From NCBI GenBank assembly GCA_030613665.1, contig JAUWLN010000091.1, forward strand, positions 1-6,973: DNA of 6,973 bases, in the 5' to 3' direction. This document shows, in pieces, positions 1-5,417 of this stretch. This stretch comes from Dehalococcoidia bacterium (lineage in GTDB: Bacteria; Chloroflexota; Dehalococcoidia; Dehalococcoidales; RBG-16-60-22). The notes under the pieces were generated by a model. It was given only the letters and a program-made list of their open reading frames with translations. It ran no database searches and was not told where the DNA came from. Position 1 is the stretch's first letter; each line of letters begins with the position of its first letter. A program made the position numbers and the translations under genes.

Positions 1-521
1 TGTGGACCAGTTACGTCGGCAGCAATCTCTGGGTGATTGCCCGCGAGATAGACAAGCTGGTTCTATTTACCGCAGGTAGGCAGATTGAGGCCGATGATGT
101 GAGACAAGTGGGGAGTTACGTGCAGGAAGGCAGCGGCTGTAACCTGGTTGCTGCCATTCTTGAGGTCAGGGGGCGCATGGCCGAAAAGCTGGCCGAGCAG
201 CTGCTGCAAAGAGGAGCCTCGCCGGCCTATCTGCTGGTCATGCTGACCCGGCAGCTACGACTCGTTGTCCGCGTGAAAGAGCTTAAAAACCAGCGCCGGC
301 CTGAGTCAGAAATAATGGGTCGGCTTGAGATGAATTCACCGTTCATACTGCGGCGGACACTGGAACAGGCCGGCCGGTATACGCCGGCACGGCTGAAAGA
401 GGTATATCACCGGCTTCTGGAGACCGACCTGGCCATAAAGACGGGCAAATATAACGCCGAGCTTGCCCTGAATATATTAATCGCTGAACTGTGCCAGGGA
501 GCAAAGGCTCAGGCAGTGTAG
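1..521 (+). CDS. holA: DNA polymerase III delta subunit, C-terminal part (5' end outside window)
   Basis: The delta subunit is part of the clamp loader and opens the beta sliding clamp during replication. The reading frame is open from base 3 (bases 1-2 finish an earlier codon) to the TAG at 519-521, about 172 residues. An internal GTG at 33 is not the true start, because coding signal continues upstream of it with the typical segment NLWVIAREIDKLVLF (family pattern: N.L.....EI.KL). The C-terminal collar domain follows, with the characteristic ending TDLAIKTGKYNAELALNILI (family: D..iKtG....e.al..li..L). HolA proteins are usually about 330-350 aa, so roughly half is missing to the left. The GC content is high, like alaS. 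I am confident of the family from these two motifs. The gene may be cotranscribed with the small gene that follows, since no terminator is visible between them. Confidence 0.88.
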   Translation, partial: WTSYVGSNLWVIAREIDKLVLFTAGRQIEADDVRQVGSYVQEGSGCNLVAAILEVRGRMAEKLAEQLLQRGASPAYLLVMLTRQLRLVVRVKELKNQRRPESEIMGRLEMNSPFILRRTLEQAGRYTPARLKEVYHRLLETDLAIKTGKYNAELALNILIAELCQGAKAQAV

Positions 522-566
522 CCTTCGAGTTGAATACATGTATGGTTGACTAGTGTGGTGATAGCT

Positions 567-917
567 ATGAAACACAGAGGGACCAAAGAGATATTACTGG
601 TGGGTTCACTGCTCTTACTTATCGTGCTGTCGTTTGCCCTTCTATCTTGTGAACCTGTAGCTCCTTTACGAATAGAAAATCGATCTGACCAAACCTTATC
701 TATCTACATCAGGTGGCAAGACCAAGCCTTATACGTGGGAGATGTTGCATCAGGAGCAGAGATTAAGAATAATAACCGCCAGATACTACACTTTAGTTCA
801 TTCCCAATTGAGGCAACGGATGCCCAAGGGAATATAGTCTACTCAAAAAAATATACCATGGTAGAAATGATTGAAGAGTTAGATTGGAAAGTCATAATAC
901 CGCCATTACAGAAGTAA
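567..917 (+). CDS. Small putative lipoprotein of unknown function
   Basis: I do not recognise the family. From the ATG at 567 the product is 116 aa. The N-terminus is basic (MKHRGTKE), followed by a hydrophobic stretch at residues 9-26 and a lipobox-like LLSC with Cys28, so a lipid-anchored or exported protein with a mature part of about 89 residues is likely. Leu at position -2 of the lipobox is less usual, and an uncleaved membrane anchor is possible. The mature part begins with a beta-rich segment (APLRIENRSDQTLSIYIR) and ends in EELDWKVIIPPLQK. A TTG start at 546 would add seven residues; ATG 567 is preferred because GGTG (557-560) lies 6 nt before it and the signal sequence then starts cleanly. 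Base composition is lower in GC (24 of 60 bases at 661-720) than alaS (41 of 60 at 2701-2760), so it may be a later arrival between holA and alaS. Confidence 0.62.
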   Translation: MKHRGTKEILLVGSLLLLIVLSFALLSCEPVAPLRIENRSDQTLSIYIRWQDQALYVGDVASGAEIKNNNRQILHFSSFPIEATDAQGNIVYSKKYTMVEMIEELDWKVIIPPLQK

Positions 918-970
918 ATGATACAAAATACATTCACTCGGACCACCTGACCAGCATAAATACCCTTCGT

Positions 971-1000
971 TTGACAGCTACGGTGTCTTACACCTAAAAT
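971..1000 (+). promoter_or_regulatory. Sigma70-type promoter of alaS with a palindrome in the spacer
   Basis: TTGACA at 971-976 and TAAAAT at 995-1000 are separated by 18 nt, which predicts transcription starting near 1007, about 37 nt before the alaS ATG. The spacer contains a perfect 5-bp inverted repeat, GGTGT-CTT-ACACC (982-994), that abuts the -10 box and could be a repressor or activator site. Promoter assignment rests on consensus match only. Confidence 0.68.
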
Positions 1001-1009
1001 CAAATAATC

Positions 1010-1025
1010 AACCGTTCGTTCGGTT
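1010..1025 (+). promoter_or_regulatory. Palindrome in the alaS leader, possible operator or mRNA hairpin
   Basis: AACCG-TTCGTT-CGGTT is a perfect 5-bp inverted repeat with a 6-nt loop, located at about +4 to +19 relative to the predicted alaS transcription start and 8 nt before the AGGAG ribosome binding site (1033-1037). E. coli AlaRS is known to repress its own gene by binding a palindrome around the start of transcription. A similar role here is only a guess. Confidence 0.35.
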
Positions 1026-1043
1026 TTGTGCCAGGAGCTATCG

Positions 1044-3665
1044 ATGACCAGCGATGAGTTAAGAGATGCGTATTTAAAATTTTTCGCCGAGAAAAGGCAT
1101 GATATTGTCCCCAGCGCCTCTCTCATTCCGCATGGTGACCCCACCCTTCTCTTCACCAGTGCCGGCATGGTGCAGTTCAAAGACTACTATTTGGGCAAAG
1201 CTATGCCGTCCAACCCCCGTCTTGCCTCGTGCCAGAAGTGCTTCCGCATGACCGATATAGAATCGGTTGGTGATGCCAGCCACCTCACCTTTTTCGAAAT
1301 GCTGGGCAATTTCAGCATCGGCGATTACTTCAAGAAAGAGTCCATTGCCTGGGCGTGGGAGTTCGTCACCGAGCGACTGAAACTGCCCCCGGAGCGGCTC
1401 TGGGCCACGATATACCTTGATGACGACGAATCCTTCGACTACTGGAAGGACATCGGCGTGCCTGAAGATAGAATCCTTAGATTCGGCGAGAAGGACAACT
1501 TCTGGGGCCCGGCGGGCGATACGGGGCCTTGTGGGCCCTGCAGCGAACTGCACTACGACTTCGGTGAGGATGTCGGCTGCGGTAAACCTGATTGCAAGCC
1601 GAACTGCGAGTGCGGTAGATTTTCCGAGATATGGAACCTGGTATTCACCCAGTACAATCAGGACGAGAACGGAAACCGGACACCGCTGCCCAAGCCCAAT
1701 ATTGACACCGGCATGGGGCTGGAAAGAACGGTGGCGGTGGTAAACGGCCAGACTTCGGTCTACCAGACCGGGCTGTTTGCCCCTCTGCTGGAACGTGTTT
1801 CGGCATTGTGCGGGAAGAAGTACGGGGTTGATAAAGAGACCGATGTTGCCATGAGGGTGGTTGCCGAGCATGGCCGTGGCGTTACATTTCTTATCGGCGA
1901 CGGTGTTATCCCCGGCAACGAGGGCAGGGGATACGTCCTGCGGCGACTGCTGCGGCGGGCGGCACTCTTTGGCCGGAGGCTGGGGCTGGACAAGCCATTC
2001 CTCACCGAAATGGCCAGGACATCAATCGAGCATCTGGGACATATCTATCCAGAGGTAGAGCAGCGAAAGGACTTTATTCTCAAGCTCATTGATGTCGAGG
2101 AGGCAAGGTTCGAGGAAACGCTCAGCACTGGCCTGGAACTGCTTGACGGTATAACCGCCGACCTGGCGAAAAAAGGTAAAAGTGAAATCTCGGGGAAACA
2201 GGCGTTCAAGCTCTCCGATACACACGGGTTCCCCGTTGAGCTCACGAAGGAGATTGCCCGTGAGCGAGGTATGGCTGTGGATGAAGCGGGCTTTGAGCAG
2301 GAGATGGAAAAGCAAAGAGAGAGGGCTCGAAAGGCGGAACTGACTGCTTCTGGCAAAGGAGCAGCGTCTGAACTGGCGTCTCTGGCACGTTTCTACGAGG
2401 CCACGCCGTTTGTCGGCTACCATGATTTAAAGCACCGGTCGGTGATTATAGATTTGCTGGTTGACGGCAGTACCGTGGACACCGTGGCAAAGGGCCGGAG
2501 CGCCAGCCTGGTCCTGGAAACAACGCCGTTCTACGGTGAGATGGGTGGTCAGTTGGGCGATGCCGGCCAGATTCACGGTGTTTCTGGGAAATTTACGGTG
2601 ACTGATACCGTCAGGATTCCACCGGATATCATCGTCCATCAGGGGCAAGTCAGCGATGGCAGCCTGGCAGTGGGCGATGAGGTAGAGGCTGAGGTGGATG
2701 AAGCCAGGCGTCTGGACATCGCCCGCAACCATACCGCCACCCACCTGCTGCAGCACGCGCTGCGCAATGTTCTGGGCGAGCATGTGCAGCAGAGGGGCTC
2801 GCTGGTGACGCCGGACCAGTTCCGCTTTGATTTCTCCCACCTGAACGCCATGCTGAGGGAAGAGATAGCGTCGGTGCAGCACCTGGTCAACGAGAAAATT
2901 CGCCAGAACCTGCCTGTTTACGATGAGGAAGTGCCCTACAAACAGGCGATTGCCGAGGGCGTCATCGCCCTGTTCGACGAGAAATATGGTGACACGGTTC
3001 GGGTACTGCGCATTGGCCAGCCGCCCATAAGCTCGGAGCTTTGCGGGGGCACCCATGTCAGCTCAACCGGGGACATCGGTTTCTTCCAGGTTGTGGCCGA
3101 GAGCAGCATCGGCGCCGGGCTGCGCCGCATTGAGGCGGTGACGGGCAGGGGGGCGGAAGAGTTTGTGAAGAAGCGTTTTGCCAGCCTGGAGAATATTGCG
3201 AAACTGGTGCATACCCTGCCTGATGAAGTCGAAGAAAAAGTGGCCAGTACCGCGACCGCATTTGAAGCAGAGCAGCGGCAGAGGATAGCTCTGGAGAGAG
3301 ATTTGGCCAGGCTGAGGACCGAGTCACTGCTTGGCCAGGTTGAAGAGATAAAAGGGATAAAAGTACTCATCGCCCGGGTGCCTTCTTCGCGGATAGAGAT
3401 ACTGCGGGAAATGGCCGACTTCATCCGTGATAAGCTGAAGAGCGTCATTCTGGTTCTGGGGACCATCTCGGAAGGGAAGCCAATGTTTCTGGCGGCCGTA
3501 ACTCCGGACTTGGTTTCCCGGGGCTATGACGCCGGCAAGATAGTCAGAGAAGTGGCCAAAGTGGCCGGCGGTGGCGGTGGTGGCAAGCCGAACCTAGCCC
3601 AGGCCGGCGGCAAGTACAAGGAAAAACTGGATGAAGCCCTCCGGCTGGTAAAGAATTTAATTTAG
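1044..3665 (+). CDS. alaS: Alanyl-tRNA synthetase (complete)
   Basis: This class II synthetase attaches alanine to tRNA-Ala in the cytoplasm and hydrolyses mischarged Ser- or Gly-tRNA-Ala. The product is 873 aa, the normal length. The start is ATG 1044, with AGGAG 6 nt upstream; a TTG at 1026 has no such support. The N-terminal catalytic core shows LLFTSAGMVQFKDY (35-48), CQKCFRMTDIESVGDASHLTFF region (63-84), GPAGDTGPCGPCSE (155-168) and NIDTGMGLERTVAVVNG (219-235, motif 3). A Cys cluster (C179, C184, C188, C190) may bind zinc. The helical tRNA-binding part includes NEGRGYVLRRLLRRA (292-306). The editing domain keeps its metal ligands: H563 and H567 in NHTATH, and C667 and H671 in CGGTH. A predicted helical, coiled-coil-like linker (about 736-768) leads to the C-Ala domain with six glycines (842-847) and KPNLAQAGGK. 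It has its own promoter, and ruvX follows after 20 nt. Confidence 0.98.
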   Translation: MTSDELRDAYLKFFAEKRHDIVPSASLIPHGDPTLLFTSAGMVQFKDYYLGKAMPSNPRLASCQKCFRMTDIESVGDASHLTFFEMLGNFSIGDYFKKESIAWAWEFVTERLKLPPERLWATIYLDDDESFDYWKDIGVPEDRILRFGEKDNFWGPAGDTGPCGPCSELHYDFGEDVGCGKPDCKPNCECGRFSEIWNLVFTQYNQDENGNRTPLPKPNIDTGMGLERTVAVVNGQTSVYQTGLFAPLLERVSALCGKKYGVDKETDVAMRVVAEHGRGVTFLIGDGVIPGNEGRGYVLRRLLRRAALFGRRLGLDKPFLTEMARTSIEHLGHIYPEVEQRKDFILKLIDVEEARFEETLSTGLELLDGITADLAKKGKSEISGKQAFKLSDTHGFPVELTKEIARERGMAVDEAGFEQEMEKQRERARKAELTASGKGAASELASLARFYEATPFVGYHDLKHRSVIIDLLVDGSTVDTVAKGRSASLVLETTPFYGEMGGQLGDAGQIHGVSGKFTVTDTVRIPPDIIVHQGQVSDGSLAVGDEVEAEVDEARRLDIARNHTATHLLQHALRNVLGEHVQQRGSLVTPDQFRFDFSHLNAMLREEIASVQHLVNEKIRQNLPVYDEEVPYKQAIAEGVIALFDEKYGDTVRVLRIGQPPISSELCGGTHVSSTGDIGFFQVVAESSIGAGLRRIEAVTGRGAEEFVKKRFASLENIAKLVHTLPDEVEEKVASTATAFEAEQRQRIALERDLARLRTESLLGQVEEIKGIKVLIARVPSSRIEILREMADFIRDKLKSVILVLGTISEGKPMFLAAVTPDLVSRGYDAGKIVREVAKVAGGGGGGKPNLAQAGGKYKEKLDEALRLVKNLI

Positions 3666-3685
3666 AGTAGCTCATTGATACGGGG

Positions 3686-4099
3686 GTGGCAGAGACGCGC
3701 AGCCTGGGTTTAGATATCGGGGACCGGTGGATTGGGGTGGCAATGAGCGACCCCCAGGGCATACTGGCCAGCCCGCTCACCATTATCCGCCGTACTGACG
3801 AGCCGTCAGATGTCAACGCAATTCTCGCTATCATCGACCAGAACCAGGTGGGGATGGTTGTTGCTGGCCTGCCGCTTTCCATGAAAGGAAGTATCGGCTC
3901 GCAGGCAGAGAAAGTACAGGGTTTTGTCCAGGAATTAAGCGCGCATACCAAGATACCCATCGAATACAGGGATGAAAGCCTTACCACTGTAGAAGCACAG
4001 AGACTGATGAAAATGACCAGGAAGGGCCGCAAAGACCGGGACGACGCCGTGGCGGCGGCACTTATCCTGCAAGGGTATCTAGAGGAAAGGATAACCTGA
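3686..4099 (+). CDS. ruvX: RuvX/YqgF family putative Holliday junction resolvase (pre-16S rRNA nuclease)
   Basis: This RNase H-fold nuclease family is credited with 5'-end maturation of 16S rRNA in E. coli (YqgF), and with Holliday junction cleavage in other reports. The 137-aa product is the usual size. Visible family signatures are GLDIGDRWIGVAMSDP (8-23, catalytic Asp10), VVAGLPLSMKGSIGSQ (58-73), YRDESLTTVEAQ (94-105; the common form is DERLTT, here Ser98 replaces Arg) and RDDAVAAALILQGYLE (118-133, with the acidic D119/D120 pair). The start is GTG 3686: an in-frame stop lies at 3668-3670, and no ATG or other common start lies between. There is no clear ribosome binding site beyond the G-run touching the start, so translation is probably coupled to alaS, whose stop is 20 nt upstream. 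The alaS-yqgF order is common in bacteria. Confidence 0.95.
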   Translation: MAETRSLGLDIGDRWIGVAMSDPQGILASPLTIIRRTDEPSDVNAILAIIDQNQVGMVVAGLPLSMKGSIGSQAEKVQGFVQELSAHTKIPIEYRDESLTTVEAQRLMKMTRKGRKDRDDAVAAALILQGYLEERIT

Positions 4100-4108
4100 T
4101 GGTAAGGG

Positions 4109-4137
4109 TTGACAATAATTTTTTTTGCTGTTATAAT
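4109..4137 (+). promoter_or_regulatory. Perfect-consensus sigma70 promoter for the helix-turn-helix gene
   Basis: TTGACA (4109-4114) and TATAAT (4132-4137) are both exact consensus hexamers with the optimal 17-nt spacer, which contains a run of eight T (4119-4126). Transcription should begin near 4144, giving a leader of about 34 nt. Full consensus in both boxes is unusual and suggests a strong promoter that is held in check by a regulator. Confidence 0.82.
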
Positions 4138-4165
4138 TGTTTTGACAAAGTAATATTAATATAAT
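4137..4165 (+). promoter_or_regulatory. Possible second, downstream promoter giving a near-leaderless transcript
   Basis: A second exact TATAAT (4160-4165) has TTGTTT (4137-4142) 17 nt upstream, matching three of six -35 bases. A start near 4172 would leave only about 6 nt before the ATG at 4178. An exact TTGACA at 4142 is only 12 nt from this box, too close for normal pairing. The AT-rich context makes chance matches likely. Confidence 0.28.
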
Positions 4166-4178
4166 ATCAGTAATATTA
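4149..4178 (+). repeat. Two AGTAATATTA direct repeats, 20 bp apart: operator candidate
   Basis: The 10-mer AGTAATATTA occurs at 4149-4158 and 4169-4178. Each copy contains the perfect palindrome TAATATTA (4151-4158 and 4171-4178). The 20-bp period is about two helical turns, so both sites would face the same side of the DNA. They lie just downstream of the perfect promoter, and the second touches the ATG of the helix-turn-helix gene. The layout fits repression by a protein that binds in tandem, possibly autoregulation, but this is inference. Confidence 0.4.
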
Positions 4179-4384
4179 TGGCACCATTAGATAATTATTA
4201 TAATGTAATAGAGGTTGGGCAGCGCCTCAGAATTCATCCCGAGACGGTTAAGCGGCTGTGCCGGCAGGGTGATTTGCCCGCGATAAAGATTCACAATACC
4301 TGGCTTATCAGTGGCGATATTCTGGACAATTTTGCCGGAACCTATATTCCCAGGCCCGGTGCCAGAAAAAGGCTGATAAAGTAA
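4178..4384 (+). CDS. Small MerR/excisionase-like helix-turn-helix DNA-binding protein
   Basis: The 68-aa product is a compact DNA-binding domain of the HTH_17 / excisionase-like (MerR-type) fold. Residues 7-31 (YYNVIEVGQRLRIHPETVKRLCRQG) match the pattern ..tv.E.a..L.vh..TVkRl.r.G, and the following wing, LPAIKIHNTWLIS (33-45), matches lPa.kig..W.i. The basic tail (RPGARKRLIK) may add DNA contacts. There is no effector-binding domain, so it may act as a local repressor, an architectural protein or a recombination directionality factor. No integrase is visible in the window. The start ATG 4178 has no Shine-Dalgarno sequence; its leader is almost pure A/T. It has its own strong promoter with palindromes at the start codon, so autoregulation is plausible. 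The fold is well supported and the target is unknown. Confidence 0.85.
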   Translation: MAPLDNYYNVIEVGQRLRIHPETVKRLCRQGDLPAIKIHNTWLISGDILDNFAGTYIPRPGARKRLIK

Positions 4385-4430
4385 AGGAGAAAGAAGGACA
4401 TTCTATCGGTAAAGGGGGCTTGATTCGCCG

Positions 4431-4571
4431 ATGAAACGTGATAGAATTTTCCGTATTCTGGCAGTCTTTATGCTCCTTTCAGTATGGCTGCTTGGTTTGT
4501 CGGGCACACCGGTTATGGCAGGGCCGGAAATTAATCTATCACCAGACTCCGGGGCGGTGGGACTAACTTAG
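4431..4571 (+). pseudogene. Remnant of a secreted IPT/TIG-type protein: signal peptide and first strand only
   Basis: The 46-codon frame starts at ATG 4431. It begins with the basic MKRDRIFR, then a hydrophobic core (ILAVFMLLSVWLLGL, residues 9-23) and a plausible signal peptidase I site after PVMA (residue 31). The mature part reads GPEINLSPDSGAVGLT and then stops. INLSPDSGAVG resembles the start of IPT/TIG immunoglobulin-like domains, which typically read I..lsP.sGpvGt.V.i.G and occur in large secreted or surface proteins. The homologous-looking text ends exactly at 4562, where a 19-bp repeat begins and supplies the stop codon, so this looks like a gene cut by an insertion or rearrangement. 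The rest of the gene is not found in the window. The G-run at 4414-4418 is 12 nt from the start, a weak ribosome binding site. It might still make a short secreted peptide. Confidence 0.6.
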
Positions 4572-4581
4572 AAAGTGGTAT
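4563..4581 (+). repeat. 19-bp direct repeat, left copy
   Basis: CTAACTTAGAAAGTGGTAT here matches 5346-5364 at 18 of 19 positions in the same orientation. The core ACTT-N3-AAGT is palindromic, and the only mismatch is the central base of the N3. The left copy begins exactly where the IPT/TIG-like coding sequence breaks off, so it may be an element end, a target duplication or a recombination site. No inverted copy was found in the window. Confidence 0.7.
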
Positions 4582-4630
4582 AGTTTATGGGGGCAGGTCA
4601 GTTATTCACAGTTGACACGCTGAAGAAGAA

Positions 4631-5068
4631 ATGGGGTATCAATTGAAGGCTATCCCCTATAACACAAATCTTGCAGCTGAATTCTGGGTACTATCAGCAC
4701 TTCATCGGCTGAATATTGAAGCCCTGCTTACTTTAGGAAATAAGAAGGCCGTAGACATTCTGGTTCGCCGCGGTTCAACTATTTATACTGTGGATGTAAA
4801 AGGATTGGCTAAACGTTATGATTGGCCGGCTGATAATATCACAGAATTTCAGAATCCAAATCATGTCTATATCCTTTTAACATTTGACGGTAATATTTCA
4901 GATCCTCTGGCAATTCCTTCTGTTTGGGTAATTCCATCAAATAAACTAGCACCTTTTATCAAGCGATATCAGACAAGGTCAGTAATTTCACGTTCTTTGG
5001 TTATAAACAATGGTACTGAATTCCACAATAATTGGGAGTATTTACTAAACGATGTGTATAGTAAATAA
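4631..5068 (+). CDS. Solitary PD-(D/E)XK nuclease-like protein
   Basis: The 145-aa product shows the PD-(D/E)XK nuclease core: an N-terminal helix with a conserved-type acidic residue, E17 (NTNLAAEFWVLSALHRL); a beta hairpin with D42 in KKAVDILVRRG; then the D55-V-K57 triad piece in YTVDVKG. D42 followed 13 residues later by DVK is the expected catalytic layout. The later segment SVWVIPSNKL resembles the C-terminal strand of small nuclease-like proteins of this type. Such folds cut DNA or RNA in restriction, repair and mobile-element systems; no partner methylase, helicase or transposase is present, so the role is unknown. Start ATG 4631 has only weak GAAGAAG upstream, and an in-frame stop at 4613-4615 limits the N-terminus. 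The gene is AT-rich (19 G/C of 60 at 4981-5040), unlike alaS, and lies between two 19-bp direct repeats, which suggests horizontal transfer. Confidence 0.72.
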   Translation: MGYQLKAIPYNTNLAAEFWVLSALHRLNIEALLTLGNKKAVDILVRRGSTIYTVDVKGLAKRYDWPADNITEFQNPNHVYILLTFDGNISDPLAIPSVWVIPSNKLAPFIKRYQTRSVISRSLVINNGTEFHNNWEYLLNDVYSK

Positions 5069-5345
5069 TTTTACTGCTCCCATTTCGGACTGTGAAAATC
5101 ATCCTGAAACAAAACAAAGCGTTGTTTCAAGTAGAGGTCGACTCTGCTCAGTCTCCCCGTCCACGTTGTCGGCATCACTTTGTTTGTCCCTTATATCAGT
5201 AAGTTACTTTCAGTCTAAAAGGTAGGATGTTATTGTGACCATGCTCTTGAAAACGTATTAACCATGCCTCTCTATATTACCATATCCAAAGTTTATCATA
5301 ATTCACCAAAGTGAGATAAATGGGGAACCCCAAATGTTAGTCACT

Positions 5346-5364
5346 CTAACTTAAAAAGTGGTAT
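5346..5364 (+). repeat. 19-bp direct repeat, right copy
   Basis: CTAACTTAAAAAGTGGTAT matches the left copy at 4563-4581 except for one base. It sits 54 nt before the DUF362 start codon and its last base is the first base of the inverted repeat at 5364-5411. The palindromic core ACTT-N3-AAGT is conserved. Confidence 0.7.
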
Positions 5365-5411
5365 CCTTGATGAAAGCATGCCAAAATCGCTTTTGCGGAT
5401 AGCATCAAGGA
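5364..5411 (+). promoter_or_regulatory. Inverted repeat that can mask the DUF362 ribosome binding site
   Basis: TCCTTGATG (5364-5372) and CATCAAGGA (5403-5411) are perfectly complementary over 9 bp, with a 30-nt loop. A further AAAGC / GCTTT pair (5373-5377 and 5389-5393) can extend the stem, leaving a 9-nt bulge. The right arm contains the Shine-Dalgarno sequence AAGGA (5407-5411), 6 nt before ATG 5418, so folding would pair the whole ribosome binding site. This is the layout of translational switches such as RNA thermometers or protein-bound leaders. Confidence 0.5.
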
Positions 5412-5417
5412 ACGAGA

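Larger units (their letters stand above)
5069..5417. other. 349-base intergenic region with hairpins, no gene seen
   Basis: No convincing coding frame or RNA gene was found on either strand. It holds an inverted repeat TGAAACAA / TTGTTTCA (5105-5112 and 5122-5129, 9-nt loop); a longer interrupted one, TTTATC / GATAAA with inner TCAC / GTGA (5292-5320); the short TGGGG-AA-CCCCA (5321-5332); the right 19-bp repeat; and the hairpin over the DUF362 ribosome binding site. No hairpin is followed by a T-run, so none looks like an intrinsic terminator. No convincing promoter for the DUF362 gene was found; TTGAAA (5247) and TATATT (5273) are 20 nt apart, too far. Confidence 0.6.

Noticed and set aside
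534..543. Palindrome ATACATGTAT after holA
   Set aside because: It is a perfect 10-bp palindrome but has no promoter, second copy or other context, so chance is a sufficient explanation.
918..1043. T-box riboswitch upstream of alaS
   Set aside because: The leader from the predicted start is only about 37 nt, too short for a T-box, and no T-box core motif or terminator hairpin is visible.
1074..3466. Long open frames on the minus strand and in other plus frames across alaS
   Set aside because: They overlap a fully supported alaS gene and arise from its GC-rich codon use. Their translations are low-complexity or Arg/Ser/Pro-rich, with no recognisable domain.
4093..4126. Intrinsic terminator after ruvX (AACC/GGTT stem, then T8)
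   Set aside because: The stem is only 4-5 bp and the T-run begins 9 nt after it. The T-run sits in the spacer of the perfect promoter.
4142..4165. TTGACA (4142) paired with TATAAT (4160) as a promoter
   Set aside because: The spacer is only 12 nt, too short for sigma70. The hexamers are better explained by the upstream perfect promoter and the AT-rich leader.
5105..5129. Terminator after the nuclease-like gene
   Set aside because: The stem is AT-rich and is followed by AGTAGAGG, not by a run of T.
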